Shown here: piece after piece, positions 34,475 to 42,975 of the stretch | Position numbering within the stretch: position 1 is the stretch's first letter | Layout of the letters: each line of letters begins with the position of its first letter | Source: Bosea sp. AS-1 | GTDB taxonomy: Bacteria > Pseudomonadota > Alphaproteobacteria > Rhizobiales > Beijerinckiaceae | DNA length: 64,000 nucleotides | Reading direction: 5' to 3' | Assembly: GCF_002220095.1 (NCBI RefSeq) | Contig: NZ_CP022372.1 | Location: 4,962,501 to 5,026,500, forward strand | Program-made: the position numbers and the translations under genes | Notes under the pieces: generated by a model | The model's database searches: none | The model's input: only the letters and a program-made list of their open reading frames with translations | What the model was told of the DNA's origin: nothing

Positions 34475-34683
34475 GAGCAGAGCTGACGATTAAAGACCCT
34501 GGCAACCTTGAGGCCACGATCTCCTTCACGATGCGCCTGAGCCAGTGGATTGAGGTCAACAAGGCACTCAAGGGCACGCCCTATTACGGGCCGACTGGCG
34601 AGATCAAGCAGGCCATCGATGATCTTGCTCGCAAGGCCTGCGGCACGTTTCGCTTCGATATTGTTGAGGAAGAAGCCCCATGA
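34471..34683 (+). CDS. Hypothetical phage protein (70 aa)
   Basis: MRAELTIKDPGNLEATISFT then SQWIEVNKALKGTPYYGP and IKQAIDDLARKACG: a compact alpha/beta small protein, not recognised. It overlaps its neighbours by 4 bp on both sides. Confidence 0.6.
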   Translation: MRAELTIKDPGNLEATISFTMRLSQWIEVNKALKGTPYYGPTGEIKQAIDDLARKACGTFRFDIVEEEAP

Positions 34684-34958
34684 CCACGCCAGAGGAGAGG
34701 GCGAAGGAGGTTGTTCGCTCGCTGTGCGAACCGCTCGACGGCAGTAAGCCATACCTCGAAACGCCGATACGCAAGACAATGGCAGAGGTCATCGCCTCTG
34801 CCATTCGATCCGCAGAGAACGACAAGATGGAGTGGGCGGCGCAGCTTTGCGAAAGGCTTGAAACTCACTTCGATGCTCTGCCCCAACCTGAGGCGGCACT
34901 GATTTCAGGAGCACTAGACGAGCTGTCCAATCGTCTCCGCTCCCTCAAGTCCCAATGA
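34680..34958 (+). CDS. Hypothetical phage protein (92 aa)
   Basis: All-helical (TPEERAKEVVRSLCEPLDG; AAQLCERLETHFDALPQ). Not recognised. It overlaps its neighbours by 4 bp on both sides. Confidence 0.58.
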   Translation: MTTPEERAKEVVRSLCEPLDGSKPYLETPIRKTMAEVIASAIRSAENDKMEWAAQLCERLETHFDALPQPEAALISGALDELSNRLRSLKSQ

Positions 34959-35287
34959 CATTCACCGACCCACAGCCCTGCTTCATCTGCCGGCGCCGCG
35001 ACTGCGGCCTCGGCCTCCTGCGCAACAAGACACCCCGTTGGGTATGCGAGGACTGCATGCCAATCGCATCCAAAGCCAACCTTCTCACACCCCGCCAGTT
35101 CGACGCCTGCGAGCATGAGGCGATTGACGACGCCATGGTCGCGCTTGGCCAGTTCATGGACGAGGTCGGAACCACCGACTTAGCCCTCTTGGACCCCAGC
35201 AATTTCAAGCTCGCCGGCAATCGCATGATCCGCGCCTTCGGCGATTCCATGCGCAAACGCATCGCCGATCACCAGGCTCCTTTTTAG
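34955..35287 (+). CDS. Zinc-finger-like phage protein (110 aa)
   Basis: The N-terminus has CFICRRRDCGLG and CEDC, so four to five cysteines can form a zinc site (C9, C12, C17, C32, C35). The rest is helical (HEAIDDAMVALGQFMDEVG), resembling phage proteins that follow replication genes. Function unknown. It lies 8 bp upstream of the Prim-Pol gene. Confidence 0.65.
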   Translation: MTFTDPQPCFICRRRDCGLGLLRNKTPRWVCEDCMPIASKANLLTPRQFDACEHEAIDDAMVALGQFMDEVGTTDLALLDPSNFKLAGNRMIRAFGDSMRKRIADHQAPF

Positions 35288-35295
35288 GTTTTCAG

Positions 35296-37479
35296 ATGGC
35301 TATACTCCCCGACGTCTTCGACGCCATGGCGCATGCCGCCATGTCGAATTTCGACCTCGCCCTGGACCTCGCGAGCCAGGGCGTTTCCGTCTTCCCGTGC
35401 CGCCCCGAAAACGGCCCGCTCGATGAGCACGGCGAGCCGCAGTGGAAGGAGAAAACCCCGTACCCTGGCATTCTCTGGCGATCGGCATCCACCACCAACG
35501 AAAGTCGTATTCGGCAATGGTGGTCTAGCTACCCAGACGCCATCCCGGCCATCGACTTGTCCAAGTCCGGGCTGGTGGTGATAGACCTTGATCGCAAGCC
35601 AGGCCAGGCCGATGGCGTCTTGGCCTTCAATGACCTTGCCGAAAGCCATGGCGACGATCTTGCCGACGTGCCCAAGGTCGACACCATCACGGGTGGAACT
35701 CATCTCTATTATCGGCAATGGGCGAAGCACGGGAACGGCCGCGGGGCGCTCCCCCTCGGCGTCGACGTGCGAGGATTCGGCGGCTACGTCATCGCGCCTG
35801 GTGCCACCATGCTGGACGGCCGTCGCTACGAGCCAGAGGATGGCTATTTTCTTGAGGCCGATACGCCCCCGGAATGGCTGATCGACGTCCTGTCAGGCTC
35901 GCGTGAAAAGCCCGCAGCCCAGTTCACGGTCGAGGCCGGACCGCCCGTCAGTGATGAGCGCAAGCGCCTTTACGGGCATGCGGCGCTAGATGCCGACATG
36001 CGTTCATTGGCCAGTGCGGCTCCTGGTACACGCAACGAGGAGGCTAATCGCATCGCCTTCCGTATCGGGCAACTCGTCGGTGGCGAGTGCCTGACCTTCA
36101 GCGAGGCCTATGCTGCCCTCGCCAACGCAGCAATGTCCTGGGGCATCCCGGCCAACGACAAGGCTCTAGGCCCCAAGGGAACCATCGCGCGCGCCATTCG
36201 CGATGGCTCTTCTAGCCCCCGCATGCCGCCACCTGACCCGGACGTTATTACACTTGCGCCGAAACCCAAATACGTCGCGATGGAAGACGGCACGTTGGCC
36301 GACCCTGAGACGGGAGAAATTGTTCCCGAGTCTGATTATGAAATCGATCCCAACCCCTTCTACTGGTCCGACCCAGCCAAGCTGCCGATGCGTGAATGGG
36401 TCTACGGCGGCCACTATATCCGCAAGTTCCTGAGTCTCACGCTCGCCCCTGGCGGCGTCGGCAAGTCCAGCCTGACAATGGTCGAGGCCCTTGCCATGGC
36501 AACCGGCGAGCCTCTGCTGGGCGTCCAGCCGCACGGGTGCTTCAACGTTTGGCTCTGGAACGGTGAAGATCCTGCCGATGAAATGCAGCGCCGGATGACC
36601 GCGGCCATCATGCATTTCGGGCTCAACCACAAGGGGCTTGAGCAATGCCTGTTCATGAACTCGGGACGCCAGACCGAGATCATCGTGGCGCGCGAGGAAA
36701 AGGGCGGGACCAAGATCGCCTTTCCCATTGTGGAGCAGGTCAAGGCTGCCATCAGGCGGCGCAAGATCGACGTGTTGATCGTTGATCCCTTCGTGTCGTC
36801 ACACCGTGTCAGCGAGAACGACAACGGCGCGATCGACATGGTGGCCAAGCTTTGGGCCAAGATCGCAGACGAGACCAACTGCTCCATCGAGCTCGTGCAC
36901 CACGTCCGCAAAACGATGGGCGGAGAGATCACGGTCGAGGACGGGCGTGGCGCCAGCGCCCTCCTAGCGGCTGCCCGCTCGGCTCGGGTGCTCAACCCTA
37001 TGTCGGACGACCAGGCGGCCAAGGCGGGCGTACAGAGCCGCCGCGGGTACTTCAAGATGGATAATGGCAAGTCCAACATGGCGCCGCCCCCGGACCAGTC
37101 ATTCTGGTTCCAGATCGTCAGCGTTCCACTCATGAACGGCCCCCTAGGGACAAACGGCGACAACGTGGCCGTTGTGGCGCCGTGGAAGTGGCCTGCGCCC
37201 GAGGAGCGGAACGATGTGGATATGTATGCGATCCAGGAGGCCATTTCAGGTGCCATGAATTGCAGAGCGGACAACCGGTCCCCAGAGTGGGCCGGCAATG
37301 TCATCGCAGAGGTGATGGACATCGATGTGTCTGACCCCGGCAACCGCAAGATCGTGGCTGGTCTCATCGAGGCGTGGGTGAAGCAGGGGCACCTTAAGGA
37401 GGTCATCCGGCCCGACGAAAGGCGGCGTCCGAAGCCCTTCATTGAGGTCGGAAAATGGGTTGAGAAATACAACCTGTGA
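35296..37479 (+). CDS. Prim-Pol/RepA-type primase-helicase replication protein
   Basis: 727 aa. The N-terminal ~190 residues are a bifunctional primase/polymerase (AEP) domain with LVVIDLDRKPGQADG, TITGGTHLYY and VDVRGFGGYVIAPG. The middle (~365-600) is a RecA/RepA-like hexameric helicase domain with Walker A LAPGGVGKSSLT near residue 386, WLWNGEDPADEM, and Walker B-like VLIVDPFVSSHRV. The C-terminal ~100 residues may be a winged-helix origin- or partner-binding region. This is the main phage replication initiator and replicative helicase. The iteron-like repeats that follow immediately are its likely binding sites. Confidence 0.9.
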   Translation: MAILPDVFDAMAHAAMSNFDLALDLASQGVSVFPCRPENGPLDEHGEPQWKEKTPYPGILWRSASTTNESRIRQWWSSYPDAIPAIDLSKSGLVVIDLDRKPGQADGVLAFNDLAESHGDDLADVPKVDTITGGTHLYYRQWAKHGNGRGALPLGVDVRGFGGYVIAPGATMLDGRRYEPEDGYFLEADTPPEWLIDVLSGSREKPAAQFTVEAGPPVSDERKRLYGHAALDADMRSLASAAPGTRNEEANRIAFRIGQLVGGECLTFSEAYAALANAAMSWGIPANDKALGPKGTIARAIRDGSSSPRMPPPDPDVITLAPKPKYVAMEDGTLADPETGEIVPESDYEIDPNPFYWSDPAKLPMREWVYGGHYIRKFLSLTLAPGGVGKSSLTMVEALAMATGEPLLGVQPHGCFNVWLWNGEDPADEMQRRMTAAIMHFGLNHKGLEQCLFMNSGRQTEIIVAREEKGGTKIAFPIVEQVKAAIRRRKIDVLIVDPFVSSHRVSENDNGAIDMVAKLWAKIADETNCSIELVHHVRKTMGGEITVEDGRGASALLAAARSARVLNPMSDDQAAKAGVQSRRGYFKMDNGKSNMAPPPDQSFWFQIVSVPLMNGPLGTNGDNVAVVAPWKWPAPEERNDVDMYAIQEAISGAMNCRADNRSPEWAGNVIAEVMDIDVSDPGNRKIVAGLIEAWVKQGHLKEVIRPDERRRPKPFIEVGKWVEKYNL

Positions 37480-37483
37480 TATT

Positions 37484-37650
37484 GCTCCAGTTGCAAAAAT
37501 TAACTGGAGCAGACTGGAGCAGACTGGAGCAAAGTCACCTACTCAGGCCCCAGCAAGGTCCCAAGAGTATATATACCCGTAGGGTATATATCTCTGGGAC
37601 TGGAGCGGGGACTGGAGCAGCCCAACTAACTGGAGCAAGGAGTGGAGCAA
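37484..37650. repeat. CTGGAGC iteron cluster with AT-rich palindrome: putative phage origin
   Basis: CTGGAGC occurs in direct orientation at 37504, 37514 and 37524 (10-bp period) and at 37600, 37612 and 37630. A degenerate GTGGAGC lies at 37642 and one inverted copy GCTCCAG at 37484. Between the two groups lies the palindrome ATATATACCC-GTA-GGGTATATAT (37569-37591). It lies directly after the Prim-Pol/RepA-type replication gene. Direct iterons flanking an AT-rich palindrome are the usual layout of a replication origin. Confidence 0.65.
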
Positions 37651-37851
37651 ATGAAGGTCAAGATTTTCAATGGGTACGGAAGCGATGCGAGTGGTCAAAT
37701 TGAGCGCGCGATTGAGGCTTGGCTGAACGACGAACTGAATCAACAGCGCCGTTGGGCTATCCAGCACATCACATCCGCCGCTGCGTCGGTTGGAGAGGCG
37801 GATGACCGCATGACGCATTTAAGCGTCACGATCGTCTTCCAAATCCGGTAG
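37651..37851 (+). CDS. Small phage protein following the putative origin
   Basis: 66 aa from the ATG at 37651 (a GTG at 37642 would also fit and overlaps the last repeat). MKVKIFNGYGSDASGQIERA then EAWLNDELNQQRRW and SVTIVFQIR: an alpha/beta small protein. Not recognised. It is the last gene before the NusG paralog. Confidence 0.58.
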   Translation: MKVKIFNGYGSDASGQIERAIEAWLNDELNQQRRWAIQHITSAAASVGEADDRMTHLSVTIVFQIR

Positions 37852-37927
37852 TTGCCGCACTAATCCACCTTCGGCTATTCTGATCCAGCGCATTCCGAAA
37901 ATCGTTGCGGACCTCTCTGGCTGGGGG

Positions 37928-38641
37928 ATGCCCGTGACACAACGTCGACGAGACAGGATCGCCCTGTCTGCCAAGAAGCCGCTAGTTCCCGGTGAGCGGC
38001 GCGAGACCGTGACCAAGGTTCCGGCGCCCGACCTGGATCTGAGCCAACCGTGGTACCTGATCCTGACGGCACCAAGGGCTGAGGCTCGAGCCGCAAAGGC
38101 ATTGACCGAGGCGGGGTGCCAGGTCTTCTGGCCGCATAGGTCGCATCACGTCGAGTACGGCGGCAAGCGCAAGCCGCTCGATTTTCTGAGCAGCACGTTC
38201 CCCGGCTACATCCTGGCCAGTGGCGAACCGATGGTCCGCTTCCGAAGTGCAACCGGAAGCCTCGCCGAAGGGTTCAGTTTCGTCGAGACGGGCCTATCAT
38301 CGATTCACGATCTCGACGGCGTTGTCGGAGTCGTCTCGAACGCAGGCAAGTGGGTAGAGCTTCCCAAGACTAGGACCGACAAGTACGGTAAGGAAATGAT
38401 TGGCGTGGTCGAGGCCATTGCGGCCTATCAGAACGACGCGCCGATGCCGGAAGCAGAGCAGCCTGAAGACATCCCATTCGTTGCGGCAGGACAAACCGTT
38501 CGATTGCTCTCCGGACCGTTCATGGGATTCATGGCCACCATGGTCGAGGCGATCGGTCTGGACAAGGCCAGGGTAGCCATAGACGCCTTCGGGAGGGAGA
38601 CCATGCTGGATCTGCCTGTCGAGCAACTGGAGGCAGCGTGA
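37928..38641 (+). CDS. Phage-encoded NusG paralog (NGN + KOW)
   Basis: 237 aa. NGN domain at ~40-110 (QPWYLILTAPRAEARAAKAL, VFWPH, FPGYILA) and a KOW domain at ~180-235 (AAGQTVRLLSGPFMGFMATM, then ARVAIDAFGRE). NusG-family proteins bind RNA polymerase and suppress pausing; specialised paralogs such as RfaH act only on operons with a leader signal. An N-terminal basic extension (about residues 1-35) is extra. It is encoded just before a 594-bp non-coding leader and the whole late operon, so a role as late-gene antiterminator is likely. Confidence 0.87.
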   Translation: MPVTQRRRDRIALSAKKPLVPGERRETVTKVPAPDLDLSQPWYLILTAPRAEARAAKALTEAGCQVFWPHRSHHVEYGGKRKPLDFLSSTFPGYILASGEPMVRFRSATGSLAEGFSFVETGLSSIHDLDGVVGVVSNAGKWVELPKTRTDKYGKEMIGVVEAIAAYQNDAPMPEAEQPEDIPFVAAGQTVRLLSGPFMGFMATMVEAIGLDKARVAIDAFGRETMLDLPVEQLEAA

Positions 38642-38817
38642 TGGGTCGGTTTATGCCGGCTGTCGCGTGCTTTCTTGTCTCGTTCGATTGCTATCGAATG
38701 GGTGCAGGGTATGAGCCGCAGACGTTCTTTGCTCCAGAAAACGCATGGGCCTGGCTTTTCTTCGCGCTCATCTGGTTCATGGCCGGTACGCGGACGATGC
38801 TGAATGGCGTCGAATAA
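38641..38817 (+). CDS. Small membrane protein (58 aa)
   Basis: MGRFMPAVACFLVSFDCYRM, a short loop, then WAWLFFALIWFMAGTRTML: two hydrophobic segments. The ATG overlaps the NusG-paralog stop by 1 bp (TGATG), which supports translation by coupling. Function unknown. Confidence 0.6.
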   Translation: MGRFMPAVACFLVSFDCYRMGAGYEPQTFFAPENAWAWLFFALIWFMAGTRTMLNGVE

Positions 38818-38823
38818 ATCCCC

Positions 38824-38853
38824 TTGACGTACTAATCCATTTTTCTGGATAGT
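38824..38853 (+). promoter_or_regulatory. Candidate late promoter
   Basis: TTGACG at 38824-38829 and GATAGT at 38848-38853 with an 18-bp spacer (or TGGATA at 38846 with 16 bp). It is sited right after the last middle gene and upstream of the late leader. The match is moderate. Confidence 0.4.
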
Positions 38854-39269
38854 GGTTGCACGGTTTGTTTGGCGCGCGTGCTCGCTTCGGTTGAGCTCCC
38901 CGAACCCCGGACCTGAGTTTCAGGGTGAGTGCGAAGCTTTGCCTGGTCACGGGGTGTAAACCCGGCATCTGGGTTCCTAGGCCAGATAGCGGCAGGCGGC
39001 ATGGCTCTGGTTGACGTCGGAAGGCGCTCGTATCACTCCATTCCTGCTATCGCTTTTAGAGTTCGAAGCCGAGAGGACTGGCAACCGGGTGCGCCCAGCA
39101 TCCTAGCCACCCTGGGTGATCCGTTAAACGACCATCGAAATCCGGGTTAGTGGTCGGCCGACTAGATCCGAAGGCAGCGTGGTTCGTGCCAGTCACGGGC
39201 AGACAGTCGGACGGTGCGGAAATGGTGGCTTCGAAATCATAACCCCGCTCGGCCTCGCGCCTTGCGACG

Positions 39270-39298
39270 CCCCATGCTTCGGTGTGTGGTTTTTCTTT
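39270..39298 (+). terminator. UUCG-tetraloop hairpin with T-run inside the late leader
   Basis: C77-[TTCG]-G82 closes a stem running out to C70-G89 (one C/T mismatch and two G-U pairs). It is followed at once by TTTTTCTTT. This has the form of an intrinsic terminator placed upstream of terminase, i.e. within the presumed late transcript. Confidence 0.55.
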
Positions 39299-39411
39299 GG
39301 CCTCCCGGCCATCCCCCATCGTGCGGCGCAAATGGGCACAGAGTGCTCATCAGGGCTGGTATCCCCAGGCCTCACAGAGTCGCGCCGAGATAACCCGCGC
39401 CGCACGAGCCC

Positions 39412-39909
39412 ATGAGTACCGAACCAAAGTCCCGCGGAGCTCCAACCGCCTACAAGCCTGAGTACGCGGCCCAGGCCGCAAAGCTCTGCGCTCTTGGCGC
39501 AACCGATATGGAGCTTGCGGACTTCTTCGAAGTCGACACCCGCACGATCTACCGCTGGAAGCACGCCAACGAAGATTTTTGTCAGGCGGTCATCGCGGGC
39601 AAGGACCAAGCCGACGCTCGCGTCGAGCGCGCCCTGTACAACCGGGCGGTCGGCTACTCCTATCAGTCCGAGAAAATCTTCAACGAGAAGGGCACGATCA
39701 TCCGCGCGCCCGTCGTCGAGCACGTCCCGCCCGATACCGGCGCGGCGTTCAACTGGCTGAAGAACCGCAAGCCTGCCGAGTGGCGGGATAAGATCACCCA
39801 AGAGCACACAGGCCCGGATGGTGGGCCGCTTAAGGTCGTCAGCGCCACCATGACGCCGCAGCAAGCCGCAGAAGCGTATGCAGCCACCGTCAACGGCGAA
39901 GGCGGATAA
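39412..39909 (+). CDS. terS: Terminase small subunit
   Basis: 165 aa. An N-terminal HTH (ALGATDMELADFFEVDTRTIYRW) is followed by a helical oligomerisation region and a C-terminal segment (MTPQQAAEAYAATV). This is the DNA-recognition subunit of the packaging motor, which selects phage DNA and hands it to the large subunit. Its gene overlaps the large-subunit start by 32 bp. Confidence 0.87.
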   Translation: MSTEPKSRGAPTAYKPEYAAQAAKLCALGATDMELADFFEVDTRTIYRWKHANEDFCQAVIAGKDQADARVERALYNRAVGYSYQSEKIFNEKGTIIRAPVVEHVPPDTGAAFNWLKNRKPAEWRDKITQEHTGPDGGPLKVVSATMTPQQAAEAYAATVNGEGG

Positions 39910-41536
39910 CTGGCCGCCGAACTATGTCGGCGTCTTTGCCTGGCGCCAGCAGCAAATCCTGAAGATCCGCGCCAACCCAGCGCTTATCATCGGCGCCAAG
40001 GAGTTCTATCGCACCAACCCTGTCGCGTTCATCAATCACTGGTGCGACACCTACGATCCGCGAAACGCGGGCGGTGATACCCCTGCGCGCATGCCGTTCA
40101 TCCTGTTCGAAAAGCAGGCTGAGCTCGTCACCTTCCTGCAGGCCTGCCTGACCGATCAGGAAAACGGCCTCGTCGAGAAGTGCCGCGACATGGGCGCGAC
40201 ATGGGTCTGCGCCGCATTCTCGATCTGGCTGTGGCTGTTCTGGCCCGGCTCCTCGGTCGGCTGGGGCTCACGCAAGGAGCAGCTGGTCGACAAGCTGGGC
40301 GACCCGGACAGCATCTTCGAAAAGATGCGCATGGTCCTGCGCGGCATTCCGCGCGAGTTCTGGCCGATGGGCTTATCGCCCAACGACCACATGACCTACA
40401 TGAAGTTCATCAACCCCGAGAATGGTGCGACCATTACGGGTGAGGCTGGCGACAATATCGGCCGCGGTGGCCGCAAGCTGATCTACTTCAAGGACGAAAG
40501 CGCGCACTACGAGCGGCCTGAGAAGATCGAAGCCGCGCTCGCGGACAATACCCGCGTCCAGATCGACATCAGCTCGGTCAACGGCCTCGGCAACGTCTTC
40601 CATCGCAAGCGCGAGGCCGGCCTTGACTGGATGCCCGGAACCGAGGCCCAAAAGGGCAAGACGCGCGTTTTCGTGATGGACTGGCGGGATCACCCCGCCA
40701 AGACGCAAGACTGGTACGACACCCGCAAGCAGGCCGCACAGGACGCGGGCCTGCTGCATCTGTTCGCGCAAGAGGTCGATCGCAACTACTCGGCAGCCGT
40801 CGAGGGCGTGATCATCCCGGCCGAATGGGTCAAGGCGGCGATCGACGCTCACGTCAAGCTGGGCTTTACCGACGAAGGCGGCTGGGTTGCCGCGCTCGAC
40901 GTTGCCGACTCGGGCGGCGACACGAATGCGCTGGCCAAACGCAAAGGCCCAATCCTCAAATCCGTCGAGGAATGGGGTGAGCGCGACACCGGCAAGACCA
41001 CACGCCGCGCTGTCACGGCTTGCGCGGGCCTCGGCCCGCTCGAGCTGCAATACGACTGCATCGGCGTGGGAGCCGGCGTCAAAGCCGAATCCAACCGGCT
41101 GGCGGATGACGGGCTTCTGCCCAGCACCATCCGCTTCGTCCCGTGGAATGCGGGCGCGGAGGTTCTGAACCCGAAGGGGCGCGTGGTCGAAAAGGACCGC
41201 GATTCGCCGCTCAATGCCGATTTCTACAAGAACCTGAAGGCCCAAGCCTGGTGGCAGTTACGCCTCCGGTTCGAGCGCACATGGCGCGCTGTCAATGACC
41301 CGTCGTTCACATGGACCGCGGATGAACTGATCAGCCTGCCATCCGACCTTCCTCTGTTGCGAAAGGTCGAAAAGGAACTGAGCCAGGCGACGGCGGACAA
41401 AACGCCCAGCATGAAGCTCGTCGTCGACAAGACGCCTGAAGGCACGCGCTCGCCCAACCTCGCGGACGCGATCGTCATGGCATTTTGGCCAGCAAACAGA
41501 GCCGGTCGCGTTATCTGGGAACCTCTTCGGATATGA
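39878..41536 (+). CDS. terL: Terminase large subunit
   Basis: 552 aa packaging ATPase/nuclease. ATPase part: a non-canonical Walker A region VEKCRDMGATWVCAAF (~residue 96-111) and Walker B LIYFKDESAH (~200-209). RNase H-like nuclease part: VAALDVADSGGDTNA (~340), LQYDCIGVGAGV (~390) and SPNLADAIVMAFW (~530). It pumps DNA into proheads and cuts the concatemer. The ATG at 39878 lies inside the small-subunit gene. Its stop overlaps the portal ATG (ATGA). Confidence 0.94.
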   Translation: MQPPSTAKADNWPPNYVGVFAWRQQQILKIRANPALIIGAKEFYRTNPVAFINHWCDTYDPRNAGGDTPARMPFILFEKQAELVTFLQACLTDQENGLVEKCRDMGATWVCAAFSIWLWLFWPGSSVGWGSRKEQLVDKLGDPDSIFEKMRMVLRGIPREFWPMGLSPNDHMTYMKFINPENGATITGEAGDNIGRGGRKLIYFKDESAHYERPEKIEAALADNTRVQIDISSVNGLGNVFHRKREAGLDWMPGTEAQKGKTRVFVMDWRDHPAKTQDWYDTRKQAAQDAGLLHLFAQEVDRNYSAAVEGVIIPAEWVKAAIDAHVKLGFTDEGGWVAALDVADSGGDTNALAKRKGPILKSVEEWGERDTGKTTRRAVTACAGLGPLELQYDCIGVGAGVKAESNRLADDGLLPSTIRFVPWNAGAEVLNPKGRVVEKDRDSPLNADFYKNLKAQAWWQLRLRFERTWRAVNDPSFTWTADELISLPSDLPLLRKVEKELSQATADKTPSMKLVVDKTPEGTRSPNLADAIVMAFWPANRAGRVIWEPLRI

Positions 41537-42975
41537 CCGCTGGCTCCGTTGCCAAGACCGTTCGCACGCCCTCGCGCGACTACATGCTATCCCATGAGAA
41601 ATGGGATCTGCCGCGCGCCCTCCTGGGCGGCACGCGAGCCATGCGGGCGAAAGGCGAGCAGTATCTTCCGCGCGAGTTTGCCGAGGACGCACTGGCCTAC
41701 ACGGTGCGCCTTAATCGCACGGTGCTGTTCAACGCCTTCGCCAAGACCGTCCGCGACATGGTCGGGCGCATGTTCACCAAGCCGATTCAGCTTGGCGACG
41801 ACGCGCCAGAGAAAATCAAGGAATGGTCTGAGAACATCGACCTCACCGGGCGCGACCTCAACACCTTCGCGTTCGAGGTGGCGATCGACGCCATGACGAC
41901 CGGCGTCTCGTTCATCCTGGCTGAAATGCCGCCCCCTCTACCGGAGGGCGCTACCAAGGCGGATGAGGATGCGGCCGGGCAGCGCCCCTACCTCGTCCAC
42001 GTCAAAACTGAAGACCTGATCGGCTGGAAGTCCACCACGATCGGCGGGCGCGAGGTCGCCACGCAGGTTCGCCTGCTTGAATGCGCCTACGAGCCCGACC
42101 CCGATCATCCCTTCGAGGAGAAGGAAGTCGAGCAGGTCCGCGTGATCGAGCCGGGCCGCTGGGAGACGTGGCGCAAGAAGGGCGACAGCGAGAGCTGGAT
42201 TCGACACAAGGACGGCGTCACAACCGGGATCACCGATCGCATCCCGATCGTTGCGGTCTACTTCAAGCGCGGCGGGTTCTTCATTGGCGACCCGCCTTTC
42301 GCAGATCTGGCCGACCTCAACTGCGCGCATTGGCAGTCCTCATCGGACCAGCGCAACATCCTGCATGTCGCCCGCGTGCCGATCCTCTTCGGCGCGGGCT
42401 GGGACGAGAAGGATACCTTCGTCATCGGGCCTGGCCAGTTGGCCCGCATGTCGTCGACCGACGCCAAGCTTTCCTACGTGGAGCATGGCGGCAACTCGAT
42501 CGAGGCCGGTCGCAACGACCTGAAGGACATGGAAACGCAGATGCAGGCCATGGGCTTGCAACTGCTCGTCTCTCAGCCCGGCCAAACGGCAACCGGCGAG
42601 ATCCGGGACGACACCAAGGAAATCTCTCCGCTCGCCATGATGGCGGACAGCCTCGAGGATGCTCTCGAGGAAGCCTATGGCCTGCTTTGCCGCTTTGGTG
42701 GCGAAAGGGCCGAGGTCACTGTCAACGTCAACCGCGACTTCGGCGCGTCCGTCTTCGCCTCGACCGACCAGACCACGCTGCTTGCGATGGCCGATAGCGG
42801 CTACATCACCCACGAGACGCTGCTGCGCGAAATGCAGCGTCGCAAGGTGCTGGAGAACGATTTCGAGCCGGAGGACGAGGTCGAGAAGCTTTCGGGCTAC
42901 GACGAAGAGCTAGAGGACGATGAACCAACGGATCGACCTGGCGGAGCTTCTGAAAGCGAAGAAGGTCAGCCGTAA
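41533..42975 (+). CDS. Portal protein (DUF4055-like)
   Basis: 480 aa from the ATG at 41533, which overlaps the terL stop; a TTG 48 bp upstream is possible but unlikely. DUF4055-type portal character: FNAFAKTVRDMVGRMFTKPI near the N-terminus, ALDVAIDAMTTGVSFIL-like segments, LNCAHWQSSSDQRNILHVAR and GENSIEAGRNDLKDMETQMQ-like stretches. The C-terminus is acidic. It forms the dodecameric ring at the packaging vertex. The identification uses position after terL plus this pattern. It overlaps the head morphogenesis gene by 56 bp. Confidence 0.88.
   Translation: MTAGSVAKTVRTPSRDYMLSHEKWDLPRALLGGTRAMRAKGEQYLPREFAEDALAYTVRLNRTVLFNAFAKTVRDMVGRMFTKPIQLGDDAPEKIKEWSENIDLTGRDLNTFAFEVAIDAMTTGVSFILAEMPPPLPEGATKADEDAAGQRPYLVHVKTEDLIGWKSTTIGGREVATQVRLLECAYEPDPDHPFEEKEVEQVRVIEPGRWETWRKKGDSESWIRHKDGVTTGITDRIPIVAVYFKRGGFFIGDPPFADLADLNCAHWQSSSDQRNILHVARVPILFGAGWDEKDTFVIGPGQLARMSSTDAKLSYVEHGGNSIEAGRNDLKDMETQMQAMGLQLLVSQPGQTATGEIRDDTKEISPLAMMADSLEDALEEAYGLLCRFGGERAEVTVNVNRDFGASVFASTDQTTLLAMADSGYITHETLLREMQRRKVLENDFEPEDEVEKLSGYDEELEDDEPTDRPGGASESEEGQP

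Larger units (their letters stand above)
38818..39411 (+). other. 594-bp non-coding leader before the late operon
   Basis: No frame here looks coding on either strand: the short open frames have skewed composition and no ribosome binding sites. The region starts with a promoter-like element and contains several potential hairpins (e.g. 39270-39289). It ends at the terminase small-subunit ATG. It is a candidate for a long 5' leader RNA on which the NusG paralog could act. Confidence 0.6.

Noticed and set aside
37504..37650. CTGGAGC repeats considered as a CRISPR array
   Set aside because: Repeats are only 7 bp, spacing is irregular (10-76 bp) and no cas genes are present; the origin explanation fits better.
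37476..37703. 75-codon open frame running through the iteron repeats
   Set aside because: Its protein would simply translate the repeats and palindrome; no ribosome binding site; it conflicts with the origin-like structure.
39179..39415. 78-codon open frame in the late leader
   Set aside because: No ribosome binding site, it crosses the hairpin-T-run, and composition is unlike the neighbouring proteins.
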